A DNA stretch of 64,000 nt from contig NZ_CP160403.1 in assembly GCF_040782645.1 (NCBI RefSeq), positions 5,677,001 through 5,741,000 on the forward strand, given 5' to 3'. Below, in pieces: positions 34,982-44,266 of the stretch (position 1 is the stretch's first letter; each line of letters begins with the position of its first letter). Under the pieces are notes generated by a model that did no database searches, was not told the DNA's origin, and saw nothing but the letters and a program-made list of their open reading frames with translations. The position numbers were made by a program, and so were the translations under genes. This stretch comes from Streptomyces sp. HUAS ZL42. GTDB lineage: Bacteria; Actinomycetota; Actinomycetes; Streptomycetales; Streptomycetaceae.

Positions 34982-36309
34982 GCGAGCGAAGGAGAGTCAC
35001 CCCGGCCGGCGGGCCGCACGTACGGAGAGCGAGCGCGGCGGGCGCCGCGCTGGTACTCGCCGGGGCAGGCGTGCTGCTGGGTGCGGCCGCCGGGCCCGCG
35101 CAGGCCGCCGAGGTGTCGTACGCGACCCACTGCATCCCGCCCGCGGGCTCCGGAGTGGACCCCGTCGACGGCACCACCAAGGTGGAGATCACCGCGCCGG
35201 CCACCGCGAAGGTGGGCGACGAGGTCGAGGTGGTCTGGAAGTTCGTGCAGGCCGCCTCGAAGAACCCCGGCCCCATCGACCTGCCGGCGAACTCCGTCAA
35301 GCCGACCGGCACCCTCAAGGCGGCCGGTGCGCAGACCGGCGACATCCCGATGCAGGGATCGCAGGAGAATCCGGTCATCCCCAAGGGCTCGGACATGGTG
35401 ATGTCCGATATGAAGGGCACGCTGAAACTGACCAAGGCCGGCGAGGTCACGCTGACCCCGGACGCCTACGACATCAACGTCCTGGGGACGGTCACCAAGT
35501 GCACGCCCACGGAGACCGTGAAGTCGGCGGCGACCATCGACGTGACGGAGGGCGGCGGCAGTTCCTCCGCCGAGCCGAGCGGCAGCGCGTCCGCGAGCGC
35601 GTCGAGCACGCCGAGCAACTCCGCGAGTGCGAGCGCGAGTGAGAGCGAGGGCACGGACACGGGCGGTTCCAGCGGCGGTGACGACGGCGGCCGGACCGAC
35701 TTCACCGGCAAGGAGGTCGAGATCCCGTACACCTGCCAGTCGCCCCTCGGCGAGAAGAAGGCGACCTCTCCCATCCAGATCAACGCCAAGAAGGACGGCG
35801 GGAGTTTCGACCTCACCGTGCAGTTCAAGAAGTCGGTGATGAACAGTCCGGCCGACATCCCCAAGGACTCGGTCAAGCCGTCGATGGAGGTCGTCCTGGG
35901 CGGCGCCGACGAGGGCACCGTGCACGTGGAGGGCCCGACCAACTCCGAGGACATCAAGACGGGCGACCCGATCGAGATCCCCGACCTGACCGGCACCTAC
36001 AAGCCCGGCGCGACCGGCGAGTCGACCCTCTCGCCGGGCGTCCTCACGATCGAGGCCCTCGGCACGACCACGACATGCACCCCGGACAGGACCGAGGTCT
36101 CCCTGACCCTGGACACCGCCGAGCAGGCGAGCGGCGCATCGGGTGGCTCGTCGTCCACCTCCGGCGGTACGTCGACGAGCGGCGGCCTGGCGGAGACGGG
36201 CGCCGACAACGACGGAGCGTTGAAGGCGCTTGGCCTGGTGGCGGGAACGGCCGTCCTGCTGGGGGCGGCGGTGTTCACGTTCCTGCCGGGCCGGCGGCGC
36301 CTGCGCTGA
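34978..36309 (+). CDS. Two-domain surface protein with LAETG sorting signal
   Basis: 443 residues. After a signal peptide (AALVLAGAGVLLGAAAGPAQA) there are two copies of the domain seen once at 32358-33041. One is at about 45-185 (ends INVLGTVTKCTP), the other at about 243-380 (starts EIPYTCQSPLGEKKATSPIQ, ends IEALGTTTTCTP). A Ser/Ala/Glu-rich linker separates them. A Gly/Ser linker then leads to LAETG, a hydrophobic span and RRRLR. LAxTG is the motif preferred by class E sortases of Streptomyces. GTG 34978 overlaps the preceding gene (GTGA) and has AAGGGA upstream. Last gene of the operon. Confidence 0.82.
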   Translation: MSERRRVTPAGGPHVRRASAAGAALVLAGAGVLLGAAAGPAQAAEVSYATHCIPPAGSGVDPVDGTTKVEITAPATAKVGDEVEVVWKFVQAASKNPGPIDLPANSVKPTGTLKAAGAQTGDIPMQGSQENPVIPKGSDMVMSDMKGTLKLTKAGEVTLTPDAYDINVLGTVTKCTPTETVKSAATIDVTEGGGSSSAEPSGSASASASSTPSNSASASASESEGTDTGGSSGGDDGGRTDFTGKEVEIPYTCQSPLGEKKATSPIQINAKKDGGSFDLTVQFKKSVMNSPADIPKDSVKPSMEVVLGGADEGTVHVEGPTNSEDIKTGDPIEIPDLTGTYKPGATGESTLSPGVLTIEALGTTTTCTPDRTEVSLTLDTAEQASGASGGSSSTSGGTSTSGGLAETGADNDGALKALGLVAGTAVLLGAAVFTFLPGRRRLR

Positions 36310-36330
36310 CGTACTCGCGGCTCCGGACAG

Positions 36331-36373
36331 CCGGAGGGCCACCGCTCCCCTCCAGGGTGCGGTGGCCCTCCGG
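36331..36373. terminator. Bidirectional terminator hairpin
   Basis: Perfect 15-bp arms (CCGGAGGGCCACCGC at 36331-36345, its complement at 36359-36373) with a 13-base loop, between convergent genes. Confidence 0.75.
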
Positions 36374-36388
36374 AACCGTGGACGTACG

Positions 36389-37885
36389 TCAGTGGACGTC
36401 GCCCATGAGCTCCCTGACCCGCTTGCGGTACATCCACACCGCCGCACCGGCGATCACGGCGAGAACCGCTTGGAGGGCCACGACGCCCGTCTTGTTGAGG
36501 TCGACACCGGCGATGGAGAGCAGGCCGGTCGTGGCGTCACCGGCGGTGACCGCCAGGAACCAGACGCCCATCATCTGGGAGGCGTACTTCGCCGGTGCCA
36601 TCTTCGTCGTCACCGACAGACCCACCGGCGAGACGGTCAGCTCACCGATCGTCTGGACGAAGTAGATCCCGACGAGCCACATCGCGGCCGCCTTGTGACC
36701 GCCGTCGGCGATCGTCAGCGGGGCGAGGAACAGGATGAAGGACGCGCCGATCAGGACCAGGCCCGTCGCGAACTTCACCGCGGTGCTCGGCTCCTTGCCG
36801 CGCCGCGCCAGCGCCAGCCACATCCAGGCGAAGACCGGGGCCAGTGCCATGATCATGACCGGGTTGACGGACTGGTACCAGGAGACGGGGAACTCCCAGC
36901 CGAAGACGGTGTTCTCCGCCGAGGAGTCGGCGAACAGGGACACCGTCGAGCCGCCCTGGTCGTAGATCATCCAGAACACGGCCGCGGCCACGAAGAACCA
37001 GATGTACGCGGACATCTTCGACTGCTCGACGCGGTCCAGTTCCTTGTCCCGCTTGATGCGGGCGATGACCATGACCGGGATGATCAGGCCGGCCAGCGTG
37101 ATCGGGACGAGCAGCCAGTTCAGCGTGTAGTGGCCGGAGAAGCCGACGACCGCGTAGAAGACGATCGCGACGGCCGCCCAGAACGCCGACTTGCGCAGCG
37201 TCCTCGCCTTCTCCACGGCCGACAGCGGCGTCGGGACGACGTCCGAGCGCGAGCTCAGGTGACGGCTGCCGAGCAGGAACTGGGCCAGCCCCAGCGCCAT
37301 GCCGAGCGCGGCGAGCGCGAAGCCCAGGTGCCAGTCCACGTTCTCGCCGATGGTGCCGATGACCAGCGGGGCGGCGAAGGCGCCGAGGTTGATGCCGATG
37401 TAGAAGACCGTGAAGCCACCGTCGCGGCGCGGGTCGTCCGGGCCGTCGTAGAGGTGGCCGACCATCGTGGAGATGTTGGCCTTCAGCAGACCCGAGCCGA
37501 CCGCCACCAGGCCGAGGCCCGCGTAGAAGGTGCCGGAGTTCGGCAGGGCCAGGGTGAGGTGGCCCAGCATGATGATCGCGCCCGCGACGGCGACGGTCCT
37601 GCGGGGGCCGAGGACGCGGTCCGCGAACCAGCCGCCGGGGAGGGCGAGCAGATACACCAGCGACAGGTACACCGAGTAGATCGCGGTCGCGGTGGCCGCG
37701 CTCAGGTGCAGGCCGCCGGGTGCCACCAGGTACAGCGGCAGCAGCGCCTTCATGCCGTAGTAGGAGAAGCGCTCCCACATCTCGGTCATGAAGAGGGTGG
37801 CCAGGCCTCGGGGGTGGCCGAAGAAGGCCTTCTCGGAACCGGGGGTGCCCGCAGTCACCGAGTCCTTCGTCAGGCTGGACGCCAT
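36389..37885 (-). CDS. POT-family proton-dependent oligopeptide transporter
   Basis: 498-residue permease with about 14 hydrophobic segments. The POT signature EMWERFSYYG lies near residue 35, with the second family region around FTVFYIGINLGAFAAPLV. It imports di- and tripeptides with protons. ATG 37885 follows AAGGAACGACC; longer open sequence upstream runs into the regulatory repeats and is not coding. It is convergent with the surface-protein operon and divergent from the two-component system. Confidence 0.92.
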   Translation of the reverse strand: MASSLTKDSVTAGTPGSEKAFFGHPRGLATLFMTEMWERFSYYGMKALLPLYLVAPGGLHLSAATATAIYSVYLSLVYLLALPGGWFADRVLGPRRTVAVAGAIIMLGHLTLALPNSGTFYAGLGLVAVGSGLLKANISTMVGHLYDGPDDPRRDGGFTVFYIGINLGAFAAPLVIGTIGENVDWHLGFALAALGMALGLAQFLLGSRHLSSRSDVVPTPLSAVEKARTLRKSAFWAAVAIVFYAVVGFSGHYTLNWLLVPITLAGLIIPVMVIARIKRDKELDRVEQSKMSAYIWFFVAAAVFWMIYDQGGSTVSLFADSSAENTVFGWEFPVSWYQSVNPVMIMALAPVFAWMWLALARRGKEPSTAVKFATGLVLIGASFILFLAPLTIADGGHKAAAMWLVGIYFVQTIGELTVSPVGLSVTTKMAPAKYASQMMGVWFLAVTAGDATTGLLSIAGVDLNKTGVVALQAVLAVIAGAAVWMYRKRVRELMGDVH

Positions 37886-38214
37886 GGTCGTTCCTTGCTG
37901 GTCGCACAAAAAGAGACCTTCAGCGTCAAACGAGAGCCAAAGGGTCTCATGATGCTGAAGGTGTTGATTCACCATACGGCAGGACAGTGCCGGAAATGGA
38001 AGAACTTGAGACACGAATCACAGGCGATCATGGAACCGTGCTTCGGTTTCGAAGGTCACTCCCAGGATCGCATCGCGTGACCACAGGTCTGCACCAAGAT
38101 CGCGAGGCGGCGCGTGAGAAGCACGTGAGGATCCATGTCCGGCATGTCCCTGGGTAAGAAACAGCGGCGGCGATCACACCCCTGGGGCCGTCCGATGCGG
38201 ACTACCATCTGCTC
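37886..38214. promoter_or_regulatory. Divergent control region of POT transporter and two-component system
   Basis: Two interlocked inverted repeats lie 28-76 bases from the transporter start: CCTTCAGC (37917-37924) with GCTGAAGG (37954-37961), and GAGACC (37913-37918) with GGTCTC (37943-37948). On the other side TACCAT (38203-38208) stands six bases before the regulator's ATG, suggesting a leaderless transcript. No gene seen here. Confidence 0.45.
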
Positions 38215-38892
38215 ATGACCCGTGTACTGCTCGCCGAGGACGATGCGTCCATCTCGGAGCCGCTGGCCCGCGCCCTGCGCCGCGAAGGGTACGAGGTCGA
38301 GGTGCGTGAGGACGGACCGACGGCGCTCGACGCCGGAATGCAGGGCGGCGTCGACCTGGTCGTGCTGGACCTCGGTCTGCCCGGCATGGACGGCCTGGAG
38401 GTCGCCCGCCGGCTGCGCGCCGAGGGCCACACCGTGCCGATCCTCATCCTGACCGCGCGTGCCGACGAGGTGGACACCGTCGTCGGGCTCGACGCCGGGG
38501 CCGACGACTACGTCACCAAGCCCTTCCGGCTCGCCGAACTGCTCGCCCGGGTCCGGGCCCTGCTGCGGCGCGGTGCCGCCGAACCGCAGCAGCCGCCCGC
38601 CACGCACGGCGTGCGCATCGACGTCGAGTCGCACCGTGCGTGGATGGGAGACGAGGAACTCCAGCTCACGGCGAAGGAGTTCGACCTGCTGCGGGTGCTG
38701 GTGCGGGACGCGGGGCGGGTGGTCACGCGCGACCAGCTGATGCGGGAGGTGTGGGACACGACGTGGTGGTCTTCGACCAAGACGTTGGACATGCACATCT
38801 CCTGGCTGAGGAAGAAGCTGGGCGATGACGCGGCGAATCCTCGGTACATCGCGACTGTGCGTGGGGTCGGGTTCCGTTTCGAGAAGAGCTGA
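38215..38892 (+). CDS. OmpR-family response regulator
   Basis: 225 residues. Receiver domain about 1-115 with acidic pocket D9/D10, phosphorylation site D52 (VVLDLGLPGMDG) and VTKPF near 102. The C-terminal winged helix (about 130-222) has ELQLTAKEFDLLRVLVRDAG and SWLRKKLGDDAANPRYI. It works with the kinase gene that follows, 144 bases downstream. The ATG has no clear ribosome site but is well placed for leaderless initiation. Confidence 0.93.
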   Translation: MTRVLLAEDDASISEPLARALRREGYEVEVREDGPTALDAGMQGGVDLVVLDLGLPGMDGLEVARRLRAEGHTVPILILTARADEVDTVVGLDAGADDYVTKPFRLAELLARVRALLRRGAAEPQQPPATHGVRIDVESHRAWMGDEELQLTAKEFDLLRVLVRDAGRVVTRDQLMREVWDTTWWSSTKTLDMHISWLRKKLGDDAANPRYIATVRGVGFRFEKS

Positions 38893-38940
38893 GCGGGGTT
38901 GCCGGTTCGCCGTTGAGCCCGGGGGTTCGGGTTCCTCGGC

Positions 38941-38993
38941 GACTGCGGGTTGTCCGCGGCTGGTCGCGCAGTTCCTCGCGCCCCTCAAGGGCG
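38941..38993. repeat. Streptomyces-type dispersed intergenic repeat
   Basis: The stretch containing GGCTGGTCGCGCAGTTCCTC and GCGCCCCTCAAGGGCGC matches, as I remember it, a very common streptomycete intergenic element. It separates the response regulator and kinase genes, which are usually closer. The end CGCCCCTCAAGGGCG can fold. Confidence 0.55.
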
Positions 38994-39036
38994 CTGTACA
39001 CACTGTTCGTTGTAAAGCCGCCGTCCGGAGAGCCCT

Positions 39037-40311
39037 GTGCGTCGCCGTCTGATTCAGTCCACCCTCGCTGTCGTGCTCGTCGTCATCGCCGTGTTCGGGG
39101 TCTCCCTCGTCATCGTCGAGACGCGCACGATCAGTAACAGTGCCCAGGAACGGGTGGAGTCCGAGGCGCTGCGGCTGGCCAGCATCGTGGACAGCCGGCT
39201 GCTCGGTGCGGAGGCCGTCAACGCGGAGATCCTGGGGAAGCAGGTCACGCAGGAGCGTTACGCCGTGATCCGGATCCCGGGGGAGGCGCCCATCGAGATC
39301 GGCTCCAAGCCGGTCGGTGAGGTCATCAGCGCCACGGAGCCGGGCGAGGAGGGCGAGACCGTCACGGTCATGGAGCCGCGCTCGACCGTGACCCGGGAGG
39401 TCGGCCGCACGCTGCTGATCATCGGGGCCGTGGCGCTGCTCGCGGTGATCGCGGCGGTGCTGCTGGCCGTCCGCCAGGCCAACCGCCTCGCCTCCCCGCT
39501 GACCGACCTCGCGGAGACGGCCGAACGCCTGGGCTCGGGCGACCCGCGCCCCCGCCACAAGCGGTACGGCGTCCCGGAGCTCGACCGGGTCGCGGACGTG
39601 CTGGACTCCTCCGCCGAGCGCATCGCCCGCATGCTGACGGCGGAGCGCCGCCTTGCCGCCGATGCCTCCCACCAGCTGCGCACGCCACTCACCGCGCTCT
39701 CCATGCGCCTGGAGGAGATCACTCTCACCGACGACCCGGACACGGTGAAGGAAGAGGCGAACCTCGCACTGACCCAGGTGGAGCGCCTGACGGACGTGGT
39801 GGAACGGCTGCTCACGAACTCCCGCGACCCGCGCACCGGCTCCGCCGTCACCTTCGACCTCGACGAGGTCATCCAGCAGCAGCTCGCCGAGTGGCGTCCC
39901 GCCTACCGCAGCGCGGGCCGCGCGATCGTCAGCTCGGGCAAGCGGCATCTGCAGGCGGTGGGCACGCCGGGGGCGGTCGCGCAGGTCCTGGCGGCACTGA
40001 TCGAGAACTCGCTCATGCACGGCGGCGGCACGGTGGCCCTGCGCACCCGCGTCACCGGCAACCAGGCCGTCGTCGAGGTGACCGACGAGGGGCCGGGGGT
40101 TCCCGCCGATCTGGGCGCACGCATCTTCGAGCGCGCGATCAGCGGACGCAACTCGACGGGGATCGGCCTGGCGGTGGCACGGGACCTGGCGGAGGCGGAC
40201 GGCGGCCGGCTGGAGATGCTGCAGGCCCAGCCGGCGGTGTTCGGGCTGTTCCTGTCGCGCACGCCGCTGAAGCGGCCGCTGACGGAGGAGGGCGAGCCCA
40301 CGGTCAGGTGA
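39037..40311 (+). CDS. Sensor histidine kinase
   Basis: 424 residues. Two membrane segments (about 7-27 and 125-147) flank an extracytoplasmic loop of about 95 residues. HAMP-like region about 148-200, phospho-acceptor H212 in ADASHQLRTPL, and an ATPase domain with N-box LIENSLMHGGG, VTDEGPGVP and STGIGLAVARDLAEADGG. It presumably phosphorylates the adjacent response regulator. GTG 39037 follows GGAGAGCCCT. The signal is unknown. Confidence 0.92.
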   Translation: MRRRLIQSTLAVVLVVIAVFGVSLVIVETRTISNSAQERVESEALRLASIVDSRLLGAEAVNAEILGKQVTQERYAVIRIPGEAPIEIGSKPVGEVISATEPGEEGETVTVMEPRSTVTREVGRTLLIIGAVALLAVIAAVLLAVRQANRLASPLTDLAETAERLGSGDPRPRHKRYGVPELDRVADVLDSSAERIARMLTAERRLAADASHQLRTPLTALSMRLEEITLTDDPDTVKEEANLALTQVERLTDVVERLLTNSRDPRTGSAVTFDLDEVIQQQLAEWRPAYRSAGRAIVSSGKRHLQAVGTPGAVAQVLAALIENSLMHGGGTVALRTRVTGNQAVVEVTDEGPGVPADLGARIFERAISGRNSTGIGLAVARDLAEADGGRLEMLQAQPAVFGLFLSRTPLKRPLTEEGEPTVR

Positions 40312-40326
40312 GCCGCGCGGGCGGGC

Positions 40327-40833
40327 TCAGCTGACCCGCTGCGTGGTCCTCGGTTTCTTGGTCTCGGACGCCAGGAACGATTCCGCTCTGGCCACCGGGG
40401 TCTCCCGCACGGGCAGCGCCCGGAACACCCACGTCCGGTACGACCAGAACCGGAACAGCGTCGCCACCCCGATGCCGAAGAACTTGAAGACGTTGTTCTG
40501 CAGCGGGCTGTCCCATCCGAAGCCGTACGTCGCCGCGAACAGGATCCCGTTCTCGATCACCAGCCCGACCGCGCTGAACAGCAGGAACAGCGACAGTTCC
40601 TTCGTACGGCCGCTCTTGTCGCGGTCCCGGTACGTGAAGTGGCGGAAGCCGATGTAGTTGAAGGCGATCGCGACGACGGTCGCGATGACGCTCGCCCGCA
40701 CGACCTGCAGATCGGTGACGTGGCGCAGCAGGTTGAACACGCCGAGATTGACGAGAATGCCGGCAGCGCCCACGGCGCCGAACTTGGCGACCTCGTGCAC
40801 GAGCCGTCGAAGCCCCGAGGAACCACGTCCCAT
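40327..40833 (-). CDS. GtrA-family membrane protein
   Basis: 168 residues with four membrane segments (AVGAAGILVNLGVFNLL, ASVIATVVAIAFNYIGF, LFLLFSAVGLVIENGILF, VFKFFGIGVATLFRFWSYRT). These match the GtrA family, whose members are thought to flip polyprenyl-linked sugars or to accompany cell-surface glycosylation. The C-terminal ~40 residues are basic. The gene is divergent from purK and convergent with the histidine kinase. Confidence 0.88.
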   Translation of the reverse strand: MGRGSSGLRRLVHEVAKFGAVGAAGILVNLGVFNLLRHVTDLQVVRASVIATVVAIAFNYIGFRHFTYRDRDKSGRTKELSLFLLFSAVGLVIENGILFAATYGFGWDSPLQNNVFKFFGIGVATLFRFWSYRTWVFRALPVRETPVARAESFLASETKKPRTTQRVS

Positions 40834-40896
40834 GGTCGTTCAGGCCCCCGTCCGGGTCGAATACGTCAACGCAGCCATGCTAACCACCCTCGCCGA

Positions 40897-40932
40897 CTGT
40901 TTCCTGTGCTCGGGCTCACGGGTCGGAAACAG
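40897..40932. promoter_or_regulatory. Inverted repeat CTGTTTCC-N20-GGAAACAG upstream of purK and gtrA-like gene
   Basis: Perfect 8-bp arms, 132 bases before purK and 64 bases from the GtrA start. Further GGGAAA and GGAAAA elements follow up to 41020. Possible operator or leader structure; no known riboswitch recognised. Confidence 0.3.
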
Positions 40933-41051
40933 GTCGGGAAGGGGCCGGGAAATATGCGGTATGAGACAGGAAAAGGCCTGGTAAGAGGCGCGGTGTCCGG
41001 CGGGAAAACCTGCCGAAAACGGCCGGAACCCGGCCCGCGCGGCACGGCCGA

Positions 41052-41063
41052 TACCCTAGGTGC
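41052..41063 (+). promoter_or_regulatory. -10 box for a probably leaderless purK transcript
   Basis: TACCCT (41052-41057) is six bases before GTG 41064, so transcription would begin at or near the start codon. No independent ribosome site is visible. Confidence 0.4.
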
Positions 41064-42203
41064 GTGACGTTCCCGGTAGTCGGCATGGTCGGCGGGGGTC
41101 AGCTCGCTCGTATGACACACGAGGCGGGCATCCCGTTGGGCATCAGGTTCAAGCTCCTCAGTGACACCCCTCAGGATTCCGCGGCGCAGGTCGTGAGCGA
41201 TGTCGTCGTCGGCGACTATCGCGACCTCGAGACGCTGCGCGAGTTCGCGCGCGGTTGCGATGTGATCACCTTCGATCACGAACATGTACCCACCGAGCAC
41301 CTCCGGGCACTGGAGGCGGACGGCATCCCCGTGCGTCCCGGGCCCGACGCGCTCGAGCACGCCCAGGACAAGGGCGTGATGCGCGCGAAGCTCGACGCGA
41401 TCGGAGTGCCGTGCCCCCGGCACAGGATCGTGAGCGACCCGGACGATGTGGCGGCGTTCGCCGCGGAGGGCGACGGATTCCCCGTCGTCCTCAAGACCGT
41501 CCGCGGTGGCTACGACGGCAAGGGCGTATGGGTGGTGGACTCCGCCGAGGAGGCCGCCGACCCCTTCCGCGCGGGCGTCCCCGTCCTCGCCGAGGAGAAG
41601 GTCGACTTCGTCCGCGAGCTCGCCGCCAACGTCGTACGCTCCCCGCACGGCCAGGCCGTGGCGTACCCGGTGGTCGAGTCCCAGCAGGTGAACGGCGTGT
41701 GCGACACGGTCGTCGCCCCGGCCCCCGACCTGGACGAGGCCCTCGCGCTGAAGGCCGAGGAGATGGCCCTGACGATCGCCAAGGAACTCGGCGTCGTCGG
41801 CCACCTCGCCGTGGAGCTGTTCCAGACCCGCGACGGCCGCATCCTCGTCAACGAACTGGCGATGCGCCCCCACAACTCGGGCCACTGGACCCAGGACGGC
41901 GCGATCACGTCCCAGTTCGCCAACCACGTCCGCGCGGTCCTCGACCTCCCCCTCGGCGACCCGCGCCCGCGCGCCAGGTGGACGGTCATGGTCAACGTCC
42001 TCGGCGGCGACTACCCCGACATGTACTCGGCGTACCTGCACTGCATGGCGCGCGACCCCCAGCTCAAGATCCACATGTACGGCAAGGACGTGAAGCCCGG
42101 ACGCAAGGTCGGCCACGTCAACACCTACGGCGACGACCTCGGCGACGTGCTGGAGCGCGCCCGTCACGCAGCCGGTTACCTGAGAGGCACGATCACCGAA
42201 TGA
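41064..42203 (+). CDS. purK: 5-(carboxyamino)imidazole ribonucleotide synthase
   Basis: 379-residue ATP-grasp enzyme that carboxylates AIR with ATP and bicarbonate to N5-CAIR in purine synthesis. N-terminal [14 protein letters not shown]-grasp core about 100-290 ([17 protein letters not shown], then [10 protein letters not shown] and [17 protein letters not shown]), and a C-terminal lid ([11 protein letters not shown]). GTG 41064; its TGA overlaps the purE ATG (ATGA). Confidence 0.96.
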   Translation: MTFPVVGMVGGGQLARMTHEAGIPLGIRFKLLSDTPQDSAAQVVSDVVVGDYRDLETLREFARGCDVITFDHEHVPTEHLRALEADGIPVRPGPDALEHAQDKGVMRAKLDAIGVPCPRHRIVSDPDDVAAFAAEGDGFPVVLKTVRGGYDGKGVWVVDSAEEAADPFRAGVPVLAEEKVDFVRELAANVVRSPHGQAVAYPVVESQQVNGVCDTVVAPAPDLDEALALKAEEMALTIAKELGVVGHLAVELFQTRDGRILVNELAMRPHNSGHWTQDGAITSQFANHVRAVLDLPLGDPRPRARWTVMVNVLGGDYPDMYSAYLHCMARDPQLKIHMYGKDVKPGRKVGHVNTYGDDLGDVLERARHAAGYLRGTITE

Positions 42204-42721
42204 GCCCCGTTGTTGGCATCGTCATGGGGTCGGACAGCGACTGGCCCGTCATGGAGGCCGCCGCCCAGGCCCTCGACGAGTTCGAGATCGACTACGAGGT
42301 CGACGTCGTCTCCGCGCACCGCATGCCGCGCGAGATGATCGCGTACGGCGAGCAGGCGGCCGAGCGTGGACTCAAGGTGATCATCGCGGGTGCGGGCGGC
42401 GCCGCCCACCTGCCCGGCATGCTCGCCTCGGTCACCCCGCTGCCGGTGATCGGCGTCCCGGTCCCGCTGAAGTACCTGGACGGCATGGACAGCCTGCTCT
42501 CGATCGTGCAGATGCCGGCCGGCGTCCCGGTCGCGACCGTCTCCGTCGCCGGCGCCCGCAACGCCGGTCTCCTCGCCGCCCGCATCCTCGCCGCCCACGA
42601 CGAGGAACTCCTCGGCCGCATGCGGGAGTTCCAGCAGGACCTCAACGACCAGGCCACCGAGAAGGGCAAGCGTCTGCGCTCCAAGGTGGAGGGAAACAAC
42701 GGTTTCGGCTTCGGGAAGTGA
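42200..42721 (+). CDS. purE: N5-carboxyaminoimidazole ribonucleotide mutase
   Basis: 173-residue class I PurE, which moves the carboxyl group of N5-CAIR to C4 to give CAIR. Signature [17 protein letters not shown] at the N-terminus, SAHRMP, and [18 protein letters not shown] 42200 is coupled to purK by ATGA, and its stop overlaps the next GTG (GTGA), so the three genes form one translational chain. Confidence 0.96.
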   Translation: MSPVVGIVMGSDSDWPVMEAAAQALDEFEIDYEVDVVSAHRMPREMIAYGEQAAERGLKVIIAGAGGAAHLPGMLASVTPLPVIGVPVPLKYLDGMDSLLSIVQMPAGVPVATVSVAGARNAGLLAARILAAHDEELLGRMREFQQDLNDQATEKGKRLRSKVEGNNGFGFGK

Positions 42722-43905
42722 CGGCCGTGAGCTCTCTGGAGACAGCCCGGGAACTCCTGCGTGAGTTCCCGGTCGTCGACGGGCACAACGACCTCCCCTG
42801 GGCGCTGCGCGAACAGGTCCGCTACGACCTCGACGCCCGCGACATCTCCACCCACCAGAACGCCCACCTGCACACCGACATCCCGCGCCTGCGCGAGGGC
42901 GGCGTGGGAGCGCAGTTCTGGTCGGTGTACGTCCGCTCGGACCTGCCCGACGCGGTGCCGGCGACCCTCGAACAGATCGACTGCGTACGGCAGTTGCTCG
43001 CCCGGTACCCCGGCGACCTGCGGGCCGCGCTGACGGCCGCCGACATGGCGGAGGCGCGCGCGGACGGCCGTATCGCCTCCCTCATGGGCGCGGAGGGCGG
43101 CCACTCCATCGCCAACTCCCTCGGCACCCTGCGGGGGTTGTACGCACTGGGGGTCCGCTACCTCACCCTCACCCACAACGACAACGTGGCATGGGCGGAC
43201 TCGGCGACGGACAAGCCGAACGTCGGCGGCCTCTCCGGCTTCGGCCGCGAGGTGGTCCGGGAGATGAACCGCCTGGGCATGCTGGTCGACCTCTCGCACG
43301 TGGCGGCGACGACGATGCGTGACGCGCTCGACACGTCGACGGCACCGGTGATCTTCTCGCACTCCTCGTCCCGGGCCGTGTGCGACCACCCCCGCAACAT
43401 CCCCGACGACGTCCTGGAACGTCTCCCCGCCAACGGGGGCGTCGCGATGGTGACGTTCGTGCCGAAGTTCGTGCTGCAGGCGGCGGTCGACTGGACGGCC
43501 GCGGCCGACGAGAACATGCGCGCCCACGGCTTCCACCACCTCGCCACCACCCCCGAGGCGATGAAGGTGCACCGCGCCTTCGAGGAGCGCAACCCGCGCC
43601 CGGTCGCCACCGTGGCCACGGTGGCGGATCACCTGGACCACATGCGCGAGGTGGCCGGCGTCGACCACCTCGGCATCGGCGGCGACTACGACGGTACGGC
43701 CTTCACACCCGACGGCCTGAACGACGTCTCCGGCTACCCGAACCTGATCGCGGAACTCCTCGACCGCGGCTGGTCCCGCTCCGACCTGGCCAAGCTGACC
43801 TGGCAGAACGCGGTACGGGCCGTGGGCGCGGCGGAGGACGTCGCACGGGACCTCCGGGCGACGCGGGGACCGTCGAACGCGACGATCGAGGCGCTCGACG
43901 GCTGA
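42718..43905 (+). CDS. Membrane dipeptidase family (M19) zinc peptidase
   Basis: 395-residue TIM-barrel dipeptidase. All expected metal ligands are present: H23 and D25 in [11 protein letters not shown]126 in [11 protein letters not shown]194 in VDLSHVAA and H215 in [10 protein letters not shown], with catalytic D323 in GIGGDYDGT. No signal peptide is seen, so it is probably cytosolic and cleaves dipeptides, perhaps including D-amino-acid ones. GTG 42718 overlaps purE. Confidence 0.93.
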   Translation: MTAVSSLETARELLREFPVVDGHNDLPWALREQVRYDLDARDISTHQNAHLHTDIPRLREGGVGAQFWSVYVRSDLPDAVPATLEQIDCVRQLLARYPGDLRAALTAADMAEARADGRIASLMGAEGGHSIANSLGTLRGLYALGVRYLTLTHNDNVAWADSATDKPNVGGLSGFGREVVREMNRLGMLVDLSHVAATTMRDALDTSTAPVIFSHSSSRAVCDHPRNIPDDVLERLPANGGVAMVTFVPKFVLQAAVDWTAAADENMRAHGFHHLATTPEAMKVHRAFEERNPRPVATVATVADHLDHMREVAGVDHLGIGGDYDGTAFTPDGLNDVSGYPNLIAELLDRGWSRSDLAKLTWQNAVRAVGAAEDVARDLRATRGPSNATIEALDG

Positions 43906-44266
43906 GGTTGCCTCCCGCGAGGACCGGCGATCGGACACCCGGCGTTGCGGCTGCCCCGCGGCCGGGCGCGCCACCACGCACCCGCAGTCGCCCGCGCGCC
44001 GGAGCGGGTCGTGGTGGTGCGCCGCAGCCCGTCGCCCGGCTGGTCCCCACGCCGTGCACGGTGGCAGCGGGCAGAGGGGCACAACCCGCGACGGGCTCGC
44101 CGTACCACCACGACCCCGACCACCCACCGGCGGTAGGCAAAAGCGCCCAACCTCCGGAAGCCCCCGTACCCCCGAACGCCCCGCTCACCAGGAAGCCCCC
44201 CTCCGCTCCGTGCGACGGTGGCCGTACTGCTGAGCACGGCGCCGATCACGACGTACGGAGACCGCC
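43906..44266. other. Intergenic region with a large imperfect inverted repeat
   Basis: 361 bases without a convincing gene. Arms 43965-43978 and 44010-44023 match at 13 of 14 positions (GGCGCGCCACCACG on the left) around 31 bases. A further CCACCACGACCCC copy lies near 44105. It separates two M19 paralogues and may hold a promoter for the second. Confidence 0.4.
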
